NCBI RefSeq assembly: GCF_001420915.1
Contig: NZ_CP013021.1
Span: 2,635,001 to 2,699,000 of the forward strand
DNA from: Agarivorans gilvus
GTDB lineage: Bacteria > Pseudomonadota > Gammaproteobacteria > Enterobacterales > Celerinatantimonadaceae
Direction: 5' to 3'
DNA length: 64,000 nucleotides
Below are positions 44,680 to 54,581 of the stretch, one piece after another. Made by a program: the position numbers and the translations under genes. The notes beneath the pieces are model-generated. The model had not been told where the DNA came from. It was given only the letters and a program-made list of their open reading frames with translations, and ran no database searches. The first letter of the stretch is position 1; each line of letters begins with the position of its first letter.

Positions 44680-46332
44680 ATGCTGGACAATATCAACCCA
44701 ACCACAACTCAGGCTTGGAAAGCACTACAAGCACATTTCGAAGCACAAAAAGAGGTTCAACTTAGCGAGCTATTCGCCGCTGACGCTGACCGTTTCAATC
44801 GTTTCTCTATTGAGTTTAACGAGCAAATCTTACTGGATTACTCGAAAAACCTGATCACTGAAGAAACCATGCAGCATTTGCTTGCACTAGCCAAAGAAAC
44901 CAAGCTAGACAGCGCCATCAAAGCCATGTTCTCTGGTGAGAAAATCAACCAAACAGAAGGTCGCTCGGTACTGCATACTGCTTTACGTAATCGCAGCAAT
45001 ACTCCAGTAATGGTCGACGGCGAAGACGTGATGCCTGCAGTAAACGCCGTGCTAGAAAAAATGCAAGGCTTCTGCGAGAAAATCCATTCTGGTGAGTGGA
45101 AAGGCTACACCGGTAAAGCGATTGAAAGCATTGTAAACATTGGTATTGGTGGTTCAGACCTAGGCCCAGTAATGATTACTGAAGCCCTTGGCGCTTACAA
45201 AATCGAACACATTAACACCTACTTCGTTTCTAACGTAGACGGTACTCACATCGCAGAAACCTTGAAGCAAGTAGACCCAGAAACCACTTTATTCCTAGTG
45301 GCGTCTAAAACCTTTACTACCCAAGAAACCATGACTAACGCCCACAGCGCCCGTGATTGGTTCCTAGCCGCTGCTGGCGACCAAGCTCACGTAGCTAAGC
45401 ACTTTGCTGCTCTATCTACCAATGCTAGCGCGGTAGCTGAGTTTGGTATTGATACCGACAACATGTTTGAATTCTGGGACTGGGTAGGCGGTCGTTACTC
45501 TTCTTGGTCAGCGATTGGCTTATCGATTGCACTAACCGTGGGCTACGACAACTTCATCGAGTTGTTAGAGGGCGCTCACGCCATGGACCAACACTTTGCT
45601 AGCGCAGAATTAGCTGAAAACCTACCGGTTATTCTTGCCTTGCTAGGTATTTGGTACAACAACTTCTACGGCGCAGAAAGCGTGTCGATTTTACCTTACG
45701 ACCAGTACATGCACCGTTTTGCGGCTTACTTCCAACAAGGTGACATGGAATCTAACGGTAAAAACGTTGACCGTAACGGCAAGCCTGTGGATTACCAAAC
45801 TGGGCCAATTATTTGGGGTGAACCAGGTACTAACGGCCAACACGCCTTCTACCAACTTATTCACCAAGGCACTAAATTGATCCCTTGTGACTTTATTGCG
45901 CCAGCAAATAGCCACAATCCACTATCGGATCATCACGCTAAATTGATGTCTAACTTCTTCGCACAAACCGAAGCCTTAGCCTTTGGTAAGTCTCGTGAAA
46001 CAGTAGAAGCTGAATTAGTGGCCGCGGGTAAATCGGCTGACGAAATTGCCAAACTAGCACCGTTTAAAGTGTTCACTGGTAACAAACCTACCAACTCTAT
46101 CTTAGTGAAGAAAATCACCCCTTACAGCTTGGGTGCCATGGTGGCAATGTACGAACACAAAATCTTTGTACAAGGCATCATCTGGAATATCTTCAGCTTC
46201 GACCAGTGGGGCGTAGAGCTAGGCAAACAATTGGCTAACCAAATCTTGCCTGAGCTTAAAGATAAAACAGCAGTGAACAGTCACGACAGCTCAACCAACG
46301 GCTTAATCAATACCTTTAAAGCCTGGAGCTAA
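44680..46332 (+). CDS. pgi: Glucose-6-phosphate isomerase
   Basis: 550 residues. PGI signatures VNIGIGGSDLGPVM and the later GLINTFKAWS end; phosphate loop SKTFTTQET. Interconverts glucose-6-P and fructose-6-P. ATG 44680 has AAGGA 8 nt upstream. Codon use is that of a highly expressed gene. Confidence 0.97.
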   Translation: MLDNINPTTTQAWKALQAHFEAQKEVQLSELFAADADRFNRFSIEFNEQILLDYSKNLITEETMQHLLALAKETKLDSAIKAMFSGEKINQTEGRSVLHTALRNRSNTPVMVDGEDVMPAVNAVLEKMQGFCEKIHSGEWKGYTGKAIESIVNIGIGGSDLGPVMITEALGAYKIEHINTYFVSNVDGTHIAETLKQVDPETTLFLVASKTFTTQETMTNAHSARDWFLAAAGDQAHVAKHFAALSTNASAVAEFGIDTDNMFEFWDWVGGRYSSWSAIGLSIALTVGYDNFIELLEGAHAMDQHFASAELAENLPVILALLGIWYNNFYGAESVSILPYDQYMHRFAAYFQQGDMESNGKNVDRNGKPVDYQTGPIIWGEPGTNGQHAFYQLIHQGTKLIPCDFIAPANSHNPLSDHHAKLMSNFFAQTEALAFGKSRETVEAELVAAGKSADEIAKLAPFKVFTGNKPTNSILVKKITPYSLGAMVAMYEHKIFVQGIIWNIFSFDQWGVELGKQLANQILPELKDKTAVNSHDSSTNGLINTFKAWS

Positions 46333-46355
46333 GTACTACACTTCGCTTAATCTGC

Positions 46356-46382
46356 AAAAAGCTGGCTTAGGCCAGCTTTTTT
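46356..46382 (+). terminator. Rho-independent terminator of pgi
   Basis: AAAAAGCTGGC-TTAG-GCCAGCTTTTTT, 24 nt after the pgi stop. Confidence 0.85.
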
Positions 46383-46556
46383 ATAACAACACACCCAGCC
46401 CTTCACCGCTAGGCCACGCTAGATAACACTGATATTACAATAAGTTTCTGCTCACAATTTAAGCAAGTAAAACTGGAACTGTGAGAGATCTCGCGTTACT
46501 GTCAGCGCGCTAACAAATTAATAAAAAAATAAATCAAACCATCAGCAGGGAAAGTG

Positions 46557-47371
46557 ATGAAAAAAATCTTATGCAGCTTAGCACTGCTGCACTTTGGTGT
46601 TCAGGCAACACCATTTAGTGATAATGTGCTAAACGACATTTACAATGGGCAGCCCAATGGCATTCCTACCGCCAACGATCATAACGATGGCGTGCCAGAT
46701 CTGTTTGATGCAGCAAACTTACTACTGGGCACCAGCTATACCAGCAATGCCGATTTAGACTCGCGTTTTATCGCTAACGACCAAGTTTTTGTTGGCCAGG
46801 GCCAACACAACATTGCGCTTATCGGGCTCACTGCGGGTAATTACAATACCTTAGGCGTGTACACCGATTTGGGCCAAGGGCAGAACAAACAAGTATTATT
46901 GCCTTCCGATCCGCAGTTTGGATTTACTGGTGATGGCTCTGCCGCTAATCCTTCAAAGGCGCGTCCTTCGACATCGTCGGTGAATTTGCTTGGTATTTGG
47001 AACAGGGCGGCCCCTACAACCACACCACCTTCTATTCGGAAAACCAGCTCAATGACGGTTGGGATCATATGATGACCTTTGCCATGCCGGAATTAAACGG
47101 TCAAAACACCTTCCTCGATATCGATAATCAAGTGGTGGATTACCAATTTACCAATGCCTTTTTAATTGGTTGGGAAGACCTTCCCTACGGCTATCAAAAC
47201 CCAGGGATTTTAGGTGACGATGACTACGATGACATGCTCTACCTAGTTGATTTTAGACCCGCTAGCCTACCTAGTAGCATTCCCGAGCCAGCCAGTGCTT
47301 GGTTATTGGCCGCAGGTTTAGTGGGCTTGGGCTTACGCCGGCGTAACAATCAAGGCCGATTCAAGGCCTAA
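46557..47371 (+). pseudogene. PEP-CTERM sorted exoprotein, apparent 1-nt frameshift
   Basis: Signal peptide at the start (MKKILCSLALLHFGVQA). The first frame runs to about 46951 (...FTGDGSAANP). One more C in the CC there would continue FKGASFDIVGEFAWYLEQGG and join the second frame, which ends in the PEP-CTERM signal PEPASAWLLAAGLVGLGL followed by RRR. The joined protein is about 271 residues. PEP-CTERM proteins are sorted by an exosortase (not in this window) and are typical of EPS- or biofilm-forming bacteria. The dyad NDHNDGVPDLFDAANLLLG looks like a dockerin/EF-hand-type calcium loop. Start ATG 46557 has AGGGA upstream. Confidence 0.8.
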
Positions 47372-47380
47372 ACCAATATA

Positions 47381-47400
47381 CAGCAGGCTTAGGCCTGCTG
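47381..47400 (+). terminator. Hairpin after the PEP-CTERM gene
   Basis: CAGCAGGC-TTAG-GCCTGCTG, 10 nt after the stop; the T-run that should follow is missing because the IS10-like element begins 13 bp later. Confidence 0.6.
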
Positions 47401-47426
47401 CTTACTCATGGCGCTGGAGGATCCCC

Positions 47427-47623
47427 TCATAAATCTTTGAGTCCCGCAGAGTGACTCAACCAGCGAAACTCGTTAATTGCCCAGCGTATTCGCTGCTCTG
47501 TTATCACATATTCAGATCTTCGTCGTACTTCTTTTCCTAACCTTACAACAGATAAAACCGCTCGTTCACGGATAGTATTGGCCTGAAAGTGTCGCTGCCA
47601 ACCCACTTGCTGAGCCACTAAAC
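47427..47623 (-). pseudogene. IS10-like transposase, C-terminal fragment
   Basis: Reads VAQQVGWQRHFQANTIRERAVLSV...VRLGKEVRRRSEYVI, which aligns with the end of IS10 transposase (AQKQGWDKHFQANTVRNRNV). It joins in frame with the N-terminal fragment once the IS903-like element and one CCACTAAAC copy are removed. Confidence 0.88.
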
Positions 47624-48677
47624 GGCCTTGTTGATCAATTCAGTGCAACGAACGCAGTAACCTCAAGGCGTTTTCCTCTTTATTCAGCTAGCTGACGAGC
47701 AGGCATACCTAGCCTGCTCATTTTGTTCAACGCGCACACTCCGGCCATGATTTCACCGACTTGGGCGTTGTAACAACGTAGACTCAACTTGTCGCTAAGC
47801 AGTTGTTTGAAACGATACATCGCCGTCTCCGATAGTGAACGAAGATGGTAAGCATTGTCCCGTTTCCAGTTTTCCAACTCACCTTGCTTCAAGGCTTTTA
47901 CTGCAACGTTCCGTGGGTGACCCGCTTCCCACATACCTGCATTCTTGCGTGGAGGGATTAGTGCAACAGCCTTCTTACGTTGTACTTCTTGATAGCTCTG
48001 CCGTGTGTCATAGGCACCATCAGCGCTTACTGCTTTCACTTTGCGCCGCAGCGGTCTCAACAAGGTGGGTAACACTTCACTATCGTGAACCCAGTCCATC
48101 GAGACCTCAGCACTCACTATCTGATGGCTCTGGGCATCTACTGCCATATGCAGTTTTCGCCAGACTCGACGCTTTTCAGCGCCGTGTTTACGCACCTTCC
48201 ACTCTCCTTCGCCAAACACCTTAAGACCTGTAGCATCGATAACGAGGTGAGCCGCTTGACCTTGGCTAGGTAGGCGATAGTTGACTTCAACAGTCTTTGC
48301 TCGCTTGCTTATACAACTGTAATCGGGAGATTTTAAGTCGACCTTGAGCAGGCGAAACAATGAGTTGATGAAGCCTTCAAGAGCACGCAGTGGTAACTTG
48401 AATACGCCTTTAATCATCAGCGTAGTTGCGATAGCGGTGTCACTGTAAGTTTGGCTGCGCCCTCGACGACCACTGCGCTCAGTGTTATTCCATAGTTCTA
48501 TGGCTTTCTCATCCATCCAGAAGGTCAATGAGCCGCGTTGCTTCAGTGCACTGTTGTACAGCTTCCAGTTGGTGATGTTGCCTTTCGCTTTACCCATGTT
48601 TGGTGACCCGACAGATATAGATACTGATCAGATCCGCGACTGCTGAGTTAGTTCAATCTGATTTAGGAAACAACGCC
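47624..48677 (-). mobile_element. IS903-like (IS5 family) element
   Basis: 1054 bp (IS903 is 1057 bp). Left terminus GGCCTTGTTGATCAATTCAG; right terminus, inverted, GGCGTTGTTTCCTAAATCAG, sharing GGC-TTGTT...AA-TCAG. It inserted into the IS10-like transposase gene. It carries one complete transposase and appears intact. Confidence 0.9.
47680..48597 (-). CDS. IS903-group IS5-family transposase
   Basis: 305 residues, full length. Opening ITNWKLYNSALKQRGSLTFW matches IS903. DDE residues lie in LVIDATGLKVFGEG (D), SADGAYDTRQ (D) and SETAMYRFKQL (E). No frameshift, so it is potentially active. Confidence 0.93.
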   Translation of the reverse strand: MGKAKGNITNWKLYNSALKQRGSLTFWMDEKAIELWNNTERSGRRGRSQTYSDTAIATTLMIKGVFKLPLRALEGFINSLFRLLKVDLKSPDYSCISKRAKTVEVNYRLPSQGQAAHLVIDATGLKVFGEGEWKVRKHGAEKRRVWRKLHMAVDAQSHQIVSAEVSMDWVHDSEVLPTLLRPLRRKVKAVSADGAYDTRQSYQEVQRKKAVALIPPRKNAGMWEAGHPRNVAVKALKQGELENWKRDNAYHLRSLSETAMYRFKQLLSDKLSLRCYNAQVGEIMAGVCALNKMSRLGMPARQLAE

Positions 48678-49686
48678 CCACTAAACCTAACCACCACAAA
48701 ATAATGTCAGCCAGTAAAGCTATCAGCAGCAGTACGTCATACCGGCGTGGGCATCGTGAGCGACTGTGGCGTAAACCAAAACCGTATTGTGGGCTTTTTA
48801 AGTCTCGAAAGGTTTCTTCTATTTGCATCCGTTTGGCATATAACTTCGTCACTTGTATCGCATTAAAGAGTTCGGGCGGTAAGTTAGTGGCGAGTACCCA
48901 AGGCTCTTTGGCTGAGCGGTGATACAGCTTCTTGGCTGAATGGTTATTACCTGAGCGACGAGAGCGTTTATCTTTACGGTGTTTATCCTTGGATTTAAAT
49001 ACATATAAGTGACAGGGCATGGGTTTCTTTCGCGCTACTTGCACTGCGCCTATATATTGCGCTTTATTGTTTGCTGAAGCATAAAGCGTTTTGGTGAGTA
49101 CCCATCGGTCACGAAGCTGATAACAGACCTCGCCACGTAGCCTACCCAACCAATACCAGCCATAAGAAGCCACTTCTCTAAACCAGGTGTTGCGATAACC
49201 CGCATCCGTCACTATCAGCGGTGTACAGCTTGTTGGTAACACACTGGCTAGCTCAGATAAGAACTGATTATGACTACGAGGTGCATTGTAATCTTTGAAC
49301 TCGAAGGTGCGTTCATACAAGGTAATGGAACGGCCTTTTATTGAGACAGAAGCGCGTAATGTCATCATCCGTAATTGCTCACGTACATCAGCCCAATCGA
49401 CCAAGACCACAGGCATGGGATTAGCCCCGCAAATCTGCCGAGCATGCCATTGGTATATCGCTAAACGCTCACTATTTAAATGGTGGTTACCGAGCAAGCG
49501 GTCTATACGTTTAATGCAGTGTTTAGGTGAAACCCTGCTGGTTATATTGCGCCCGAGTTCAGTGAGAGACAATTTGTCGCCATCTAGTAGTGATGTAGTG
49601 GCAACCATCAGAGAGTTAAGGCGTTTTTTGTGAATATTGGGGCACAGCTCAATAAGCATTTGGTGTAGAATTTGAGTTTCGCGCAT
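48678..49686 (-). pseudogene. IS10-like transposase, N-terminal fragment
   Basis: Starts at ATG 49686 (MRETQILHQMLIELCP), not at the earlier in-frame GTG/ATG. Contains DDE residues in VVLVDWADVREQ and IVTDAGYRNTWF and the YREK-type motif YAKRMQIEETFRDLKSPQYG. Beyond 48678 the frame reads into the inner element and stops at 48628. Rejoined with the C-terminal piece it is about 400 residues, the IS10 norm. Confidence 0.9.
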
Positions 49687-49832
49687 CCTGACTGCCTCCG
49701 TGCAGGTTTGATAGGATTTGTTTTTGGCGAAATTAATTAGATCAAACAACAGGGTGCGCGTCTACTTATATGAATTCTCAAGAGATTATGAGGGGATTCG
49801 CTAGCTCATGGCGTAGCACTGAACGAGCACAA

Positions 49833-49863
49833 GATGTTTCATACAAAGTATTGTCTGAAACAT
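49833..49863. repeat. Hairpin after the IS insertion
   Basis: GATGTTTCA ... TGAAACATC pair across a 13-nt loop. It probably belongs to the interrupted intergenic region that originally followed the PEP-CTERM gene. The rest of 49864-50069 is AT-rich with nothing I can name. Confidence 0.4.
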
Positions 49864-50075
49864 CTTCAAATTCAATTAATAGGAGATGGAACAGCAAATA
49901 ATTGATATCTAAGTCTTAATAAGCTTCTCTTTCGAAATTTTTCCCCACTTCCAGCCATTAAGATTGAACTATAAGCAAAATACATTGAAGGCCTTAATAC
50001 TTAATAGTTGTTGTTGACAATCATTTAAAACGGCCAGAGAATTGATAAATTAATCACTATAAAAATGAAGTGTTT

Positions 50076-50489
50076 ATGAATCAAAAAATTTGCCCCACTC
50101 TAGTTGGTCTTATATTTGATGAGCAAAGTCAAAGAGCTATTAACGATATCAACAGAATAACTAAAACTAAAAAAACTGGCTGGTTCATCATCGCCATTGG
50201 CCAACTAGCACTTATATTTGGGGGAAATACTGTAAAAAGCCAGACTACTGCGGCAGGCTTGATTGATAATAACCTTTTATTTAAATCATCATCTAATGGA
50301 GTTAGCCAAACTGGTTACAATATTTATACAACTAACTGGGAGTACTTTTTCCAGTCTTTTTCTCATTTAGAACATTATGCAGAAGGGCAAATCAGTACCA
50401 TAGCTGGCCTACAAATGATACGAAGTAACATTTCAGCTAAAGAGCGGCAATTCTGGAAGGCTATTCACTATGGATGTAAACCACAATGA
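50076..50489 (+). CDS. Unknown membrane-anchored protein, low-GC
   Basis: 137 residues from ATG 50076 (GTG 50070 is possible). One membrane helix near residues 36-52 (GWFIIAIGQLALIFGG) following a polar N terminus. No family recognised. AT-rich, unlike its neighbours, and followed by a gene overlapping its stop by 4 bp (ATGA), so a two-gene operon. It lies directly right of the IS cluster and may be horizontally acquired. Confidence 0.5.
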   Translation: MNQKICPTLVGLIFDEQSQRAINDINRITKTKKTGWFIIAIGQLALIFGGNTVKSQTTAAGLIDNNLLFKSSSNGVSQTGYNIYTTNWEYFFQSFSHLEHYAEGQISTIAGLQMIRSNISAKERQFWKAIHYGCKPQ

Positions 50490-50998
50490 CTAAAACATTA
50501 TATACCATTTGTATATTGATATTTTCCGTTCACTCTTCATCATGTTTTGCAGGTGATATTATTAGTTTTGGAACGCAAACTTTAGAAGAAAACTTTCAAA
50601 AATTCACAAGTGTTCACGCCCAATGCAGAGAAACAGCAGCCTTTAGTAAGCTTAGTGAAAAGACGATAGAAACTTTAAAAGGTTTCCCCAATAGCACAGG
50701 TGAAGCTCTCGGGTTTCTTAGCCAAGAAGCTATCCGAAAATGTAGCCAACCTTTATATACAAAGGTTTTAAGATCTCTTCTCACCTTAGAATCAATAAAT
50801 CGAGAGCAACCTAGCAACATAATTTCTGAAAAGATTCAGAAATACAAAACTCTTATGTTTCCGTCAAGCGAAATATATAGTGAACTTGCTTTTAGTAAAC
50901 TAACTAAAGAACAACAACACACGCTTTTGGGCATAGAAGAGCTCCGTACACCATTTAATGCAATAGATGCTTTTGAACGCACTTGGCTCAAAGAATAA
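50486..50998 (+). CDS. Unknown secreted protein, low-GC
   Basis: 170 residues. Signal peptide (MTKTLYTICILIFSVHSSSCFA) and a helical mature part with cysteines in HAQCRET and IRKCSQP. Translation is coupled to the upstream gene through ATGA. No family recognised. The pair could be a periplasmic/membrane complex, but that is a guess. Confidence 0.55.
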   Translation: MTKTLYTICILIFSVHSSSCFAGDIISFGTQTLEENFQKFTSVHAQCRETAAFSKLSEKTIETLKGFPNSTGEALGFLSQEAIRKCSQPLYTKVLRSLLTLESINREQPSNIISEKIQKYKTLMFPSSEIYSELAFSKLTKEQQHTLLGIEELRTPFNAIDAFERTWLKE

Positions 50999-51065
50999 TA
51001 ATGATGACCAAACTCCTCCCCTTTTAAATGAAAGGTAAAATCGTTTACCGCACACCTCCACAGCA

Positions 51066-51680
51066 TTAACCTTTTGCTTGGCGCACCGTTTCACCAGGCT
51101 TAATTGCACGAATCACCTTGGCAGGATTCCCCGCCACCAATACCCCTGGCGGCACGTCTTTACTGACAATGGCTCCAGCGGCCACCACCGAACCAGCGCC
51201 TATAGTGACGCCCGCTAATACCACCGCATGTCCGCCAATCCATACATCATCACCAATGGTAATGGGGGCGGGGTAATCAATCACCTCGCGCTCCCCTTGA
51301 GCATTGATATAAGTTTTACGCAGCTCGGGGTCTAGAGCATGGTTAATCGAAAACAAACTGACATTCGGGGCAATCATCACCCGATGGCCAATGCTGATTT
51401 TACCCGAGTTAACCAAGGTAAAGTTGGTATTAATGAAGACATCATCGCCAATAAATACGGTATCGCCATAATCCACGGTGAGTGGTGGACAAATTTCAAT
51501 GTTGCTGCCCACTTCAGCAAACAATTCTTTGGCTAACTGTTCTCGCTCGCTAAACTGCTCGGGTAGGGTTTGATTAAAACGATGGGTAATTTGCCGCGTT
51601 CGTAGCCGCCGCTCAGCTAAATCGTGATCCCAGCGATTAAAACTTAAGCCGGCCATCATTCGTTGAAAATGCTCGCTCAT
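51066..51680 (-). CDS. Maltose/galactoside O-acetyltransferase-type enzyme
   Basis: 204 residues. N-terminal Mac domain (MMAGLSFNRWDHDLAERRLRT) and a left-handed beta-helix of hexapeptide repeats (GDTVFIGDDVFINTNFTLVN, ITIGDDVWIGGHAVVLAGVT, IGAGSVVAAGAIVSKDVPPG) with His in SINHALD. Acetylates sugars with acetyl-CoA. Monocistronic, convergent with the low-GC pair. Confidence 0.9.
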   Translation of the reverse strand: MSEHFQRMMAGLSFNRWDHDLAERRLRTRQITHRFNQTLPEQFSEREQLAKELFAEVGSNIEICPPLTVDYGDTVFIGDDVFINTNFTLVNSGKISIGHRVMIAPNVSLFSINHALDPELRKTYINAQGEREVIDYPAPITIGDDVWIGGHAVVLAGVTIGAGSVVAAGAIVSKDVPPGVLVAGNPAKVIRAIKPGETVRQAKG

Positions 51681-51867
51681 TTGTTTCTCTTAGTCATGCG
51701 TTTTCAACACTGTGCCGAGAAATTTGCCGACGATCTAGCTGCTAGCTGGCATAAACCACAAATCACAAATCCAGAAGTAAACAAAGTAAATCCAAGCACA
51801 GCGCAATAGCGCTAAACGCTCGCTTTGTGCTAAGTTTCCAGCCACTCATCGGTAAAGAGAGCACTAT

Positions 51868-54216
51868 GTGATTCAGCACTTGCAACAGGGCCAAGGTTTT
51901 TTGCTTAACGCCACCAGCTATGATCGGCAGGGACGAGCGCATATCCAACTCTACTTAGCCAGTGAACAAGGTCCCTTGCGCTTAGAGATTAGCGACCAGC
52001 AACCGCTGTTTTTTGTGCTGAGTAGTGAGCTACCCGCAGCACTGCAAGCGCTAACTACGCCACCTGCTCGCTATCAAGACTTGCCTTTAAAAACCTTCCA
52101 GCAGCAAGCCGTAAGCGCGCTTTACTTCACCACTATAGAACAGCACCAACAAGCGGCTAAACGCTTACAACAAAGCGGTTTTAGCTGCTTTGAACACGAT
52201 ATAAAGCTACATGAGCGCTTTCTCACCGAGCGCTTTTGTTACGGCAGTCTCTCTTACCAGGGCCGACTTAAACCACACAGCCATTTTCCTTGCCTGCAAC
52301 AGGTAAAAATTAAAGCTTGTCAGTACGCCCCCTCGTTGTCGGTCTTGTCCTTAGACATCGAGTGCAGTGAGCAAGGCCAGCTGTATTCGATAGGTTTGGC
52401 GACAAAAGACTACCAACGGGTATTGATGATAGGCCAAGAGCAGCCTGCCAGCACCCCAATTAGCTGGGTAGAGAATGAATACGCCCTGCTTAAAAAGCTA
52501 GAACAAGAGTTTGCAAAACTCGACCCGGACATCATAATTGGTTGGAATGTCATCAATTTCGATTTTCGCTTATTAGCCAAACGCGCCGCCTTACATGGCA
52601 TTAAGCTTCTGCTGGGGCGGGAACAAAGCCAACTGCGCTGGCGCGAGCGCAGTGATAACCCACAAAACGGCTTTGTTAGTCTTCCTGGGCGGGTGGTGGT
52701 TGATGGAATAGATGCGCTAAAATCGGCAACCTACCAATTTGACAGTTTCAGCCTAGAGCATGTGGCCCAACAGCTTTTACAGCGCGGTAAGCTAGTCGAT
52801 GAAGTGGGCGATAGAATGGCTGAAATCACTCACAACTTTCAGCATGATAAGCCGCAGTTAGCCGCCTATAACCTAGAAGACTGTCAATTGGTGCTGGATA
52901 TTTTCCAGCATACGCAAATTCTCGACTACCTGTGTTTACGCAGCCAACTTACCGGACTGATGTTAGATAGAAGCGGCGGCTCGGTAGCCGCCTTTACCAA
53001 TGTCTATTTACCCAAGTTGCACCGCGCCGGTTATATAGCGCCCAACCTAAGCAGAGATTTTATCGCCGATAGCCCAGGCGGTTATGTGATGAGCTCCAAG
53101 CCTGGCCTCTATCACAACGTATTGGTGCTAGATTTTAAAAGCCTTTATCCTTCGATTATTCGTACCTTTAAAGTGGACCCGCTCGGATTGGTGGAAGGCT
53201 TGGCAGAGCCAGAACAAGCGATTGAAGGCTTTCGTGGAGGCAAATTTAGCCGCGACAAACACTTTCTACCGGGCATTATTGAACAGCTCTGGCAGCAGCG
53301 CGATCAAGCTAAGGCCAACCACGACAAGGCACGCTCTCAGGCGATAAAGATCTTAATGAACAGCTTTTATGGCGTATTGGGCTCCACCGGTTGTCGCTTT
53401 CACGATCCACGCCTTGCCAGTTCCATCACCATGCGTGGCCACCAGCTAATGCAACAAACCGCAGAATGGATCCGCCAACAGGGCCACGAGGTTATTTATG
53501 GTGATACCGACTCCACCTTTGTTTGGCTTAACCAACAACTTAGCGCCGACCAAGCACAACAAATAGGCCAACAGCTGGCCGCTGGAATTAACCAATATTG
53601 GCGAGAGAAGCTGGCAACAGAAATGCAGCTAGAGAGCCACTTAGAAATTGAGTTTGAAACCCATTTTTCACGTTTCTTAATGCCCACCATTCGCGGTTCG
53701 GAAACTGGCAGTAAAAAACGCTATGCCGGTTTGGATGCCCACAACAAACTGATTATTAAAGGCTTAGAAACGGTGCGCTCGGATTGGACCGAATTAGCCA
53801 AACACTTTCAAACTGGCTTATTAGAGCGGGTCTTTAGCGACCAAGATCCACGCGCCTTTGTGCTGGAAACCATTGCTAAGTTATTAGAGGGAGAGTACGA
53901 CTCACAACTGGTTTACCGTAAACGCTTACGACGCAATCTAGCCGACTACGTAAAAAACGTGCCTCCGCAAGTAAAGGCCGCGCGTTTGGCCGACCAGCAA
54001 AACCAAGCGCTAGGGAAAGCTCTGCAGTATCAGAACAAAGGCAGCATTGACTACCTAATTACCTTAAATGGACCAGAACCGCTTGCCTACCAACATAGCC
54101 ACATCGATTATCAGCATTATTTAGATAAACAACTGCGCCCCATTGCCGATGCTATTCTGCCTTTTGTGGGTTTAGACTTCGAACAAATCAGCTCAGCCCA
54201 ACTGGGATTGTTTTAA
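51868..54216 (+). CDS. polB: DNA polymerase II (family B)
   Basis: 782 residues. Exonuclease ExoI motif LSLDIECSEQG, ExoII GWNVINFDFRLL, and polymerase motifs DFKSLYPSIIRTFKVDP, KILMNSFYGVLGS, YGDTDSTF. Start is GTG (no ATG in frame). In E. coli polB is SOS-induced; I see no clear LexA box in the 150 bp upstream. Translesion and repair synthesis. Confidence 0.96.
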   Translation: MIQHLQQGQGFLLNATSYDRQGRAHIQLYLASEQGPLRLEISDQQPLFFVLSSELPAALQALTTPPARYQDLPLKTFQQQAVSALYFTTIEQHQQAAKRLQQSGFSCFEHDIKLHERFLTERFCYGSLSYQGRLKPHSHFPCLQQVKIKACQYAPSLSVLSLDIECSEQGQLYSIGLATKDYQRVLMIGQEQPASTPISWVENEYALLKKLEQEFAKLDPDIIIGWNVINFDFRLLAKRAALHGIKLLLGREQSQLRWRERSDNPQNGFVSLPGRVVVDGIDALKSATYQFDSFSLEHVAQQLLQRGKLVDEVGDRMAEITHNFQHDKPQLAAYNLEDCQLVLDIFQHTQILDYLCLRSQLTGLMLDRSGGSVAAFTNVYLPKLHRAGYIAPNLSRDFIADSPGGYVMSSKPGLYHNVLVLDFKSLYPSIIRTFKVDPLGLVEGLAEPEQAIEGFRGGKFSRDKHFLPGIIEQLWQQRDQAKANHDKARSQAIKILMNSFYGVLGSTGCRFHDPRLASSITMRGHQLMQQTAEWIRQQGHEVIYGDTDSTFVWLNQQLSADQAQQIGQQLAAGINQYWREKLATEMQLESHLEIEFETHFSRFLMPTIRGSETGSKKRYAGLDAHNKLIIKGLETVRSDWTELAKHFQTGLLERVFSDQDPRAFVLETIAKLLEGEYDSQLVYRKRLRRNLADYVKNVPPQVKAARLADQQNQALGKALQYQNKGSIDYLITLNGPEPLAYQHSHIDYQHYLDKQLRPIADAILPFVGLDFEQISSAQLGLF

Positions 54217-54413
54217 GTAACAAAGTTAAATTTTGCTCAAGCCATGGCTATTTATATGGCGATTTCAGCACAAAAACCCAACATAAGTCACTTTTATCAA
54301 ATAAATATCCTTTTCCTATTAGAAATAAGGTAATTAATGTGGATACTAAAAATAATCAACAAACATAGTAATAATCAAATCTACTAACAAGAAGGGCGAG
54401 AAGGGGGATAATA

Positions 54414-54581
54414 ATGGCTTTTATATCAATTGGAGCACGAATATTATTGCTGGTATTAATGCTGGGTAGCGTATTTAGCTTCTCACACACTACCCAATCA
54501 TCATTAGTACAATCTTGCTCAAGTTTAACCAGCGATAAACCTGCTTAATTAGTTACAACGGCTTTCCAACAATGGATTAGC
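54414..54581 (+). CDS. Possible small membrane protein
   Basis: 55-codon frame with AAGGGGG 6 nt before ATG and a hydrophobic segment (ILLLVLMLGSVFSF). Its last 33 bp overlap the convergent glgX gene. Support is limited to the ribosome site and composition. Confidence 0.3.

Larger units (their letters stand above)
47615..48686. repeat. 9-bp target duplication of the inner IS
   Basis: CCACTAAAC at 47615-47623 and 48678-48686, immediately outside the inner element. IS903 also duplicates 9 bp. Confidence 0.9.
47414..49804 (-). mobile_element. IS10-like (IS4 family) element, interrupted
   Basis: Termini CTGGAGGATCCCCTCATAAA (left) and the inverted CTAGCGAATCCCCTCATAAT (right) match the IS10 ends. 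Subtracting the inserted 1054-bp element and its 9-bp duplication leaves 1328 bp, against 1329 bp known for IS10. The transposase gene is split by the insertion, so the element is dead unless complemented. Confidence 0.9.
47405..49813. repeat. 9-bp target duplication flanking the IS10-like element
   Basis: CTCATGGCG occurs at 47405-47413 and at 49805-49813, exactly outside the two element termini. IS10 generates 9-bp duplications, so this proves the insertion event and that the element ends are intact. Confidence 0.92.

Noticed and set aside
47427..47618. Independent 63-aa hypothetical gene
   Set aside because: It is the C-terminal part of the IS10-like transposase, displaced by the inner element.
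51700..51867. LexA box upstream of polB
   Set aside because: No CTGT-N8-ACAG match or close variant seen, although E. coli polB is SOS-controlled.
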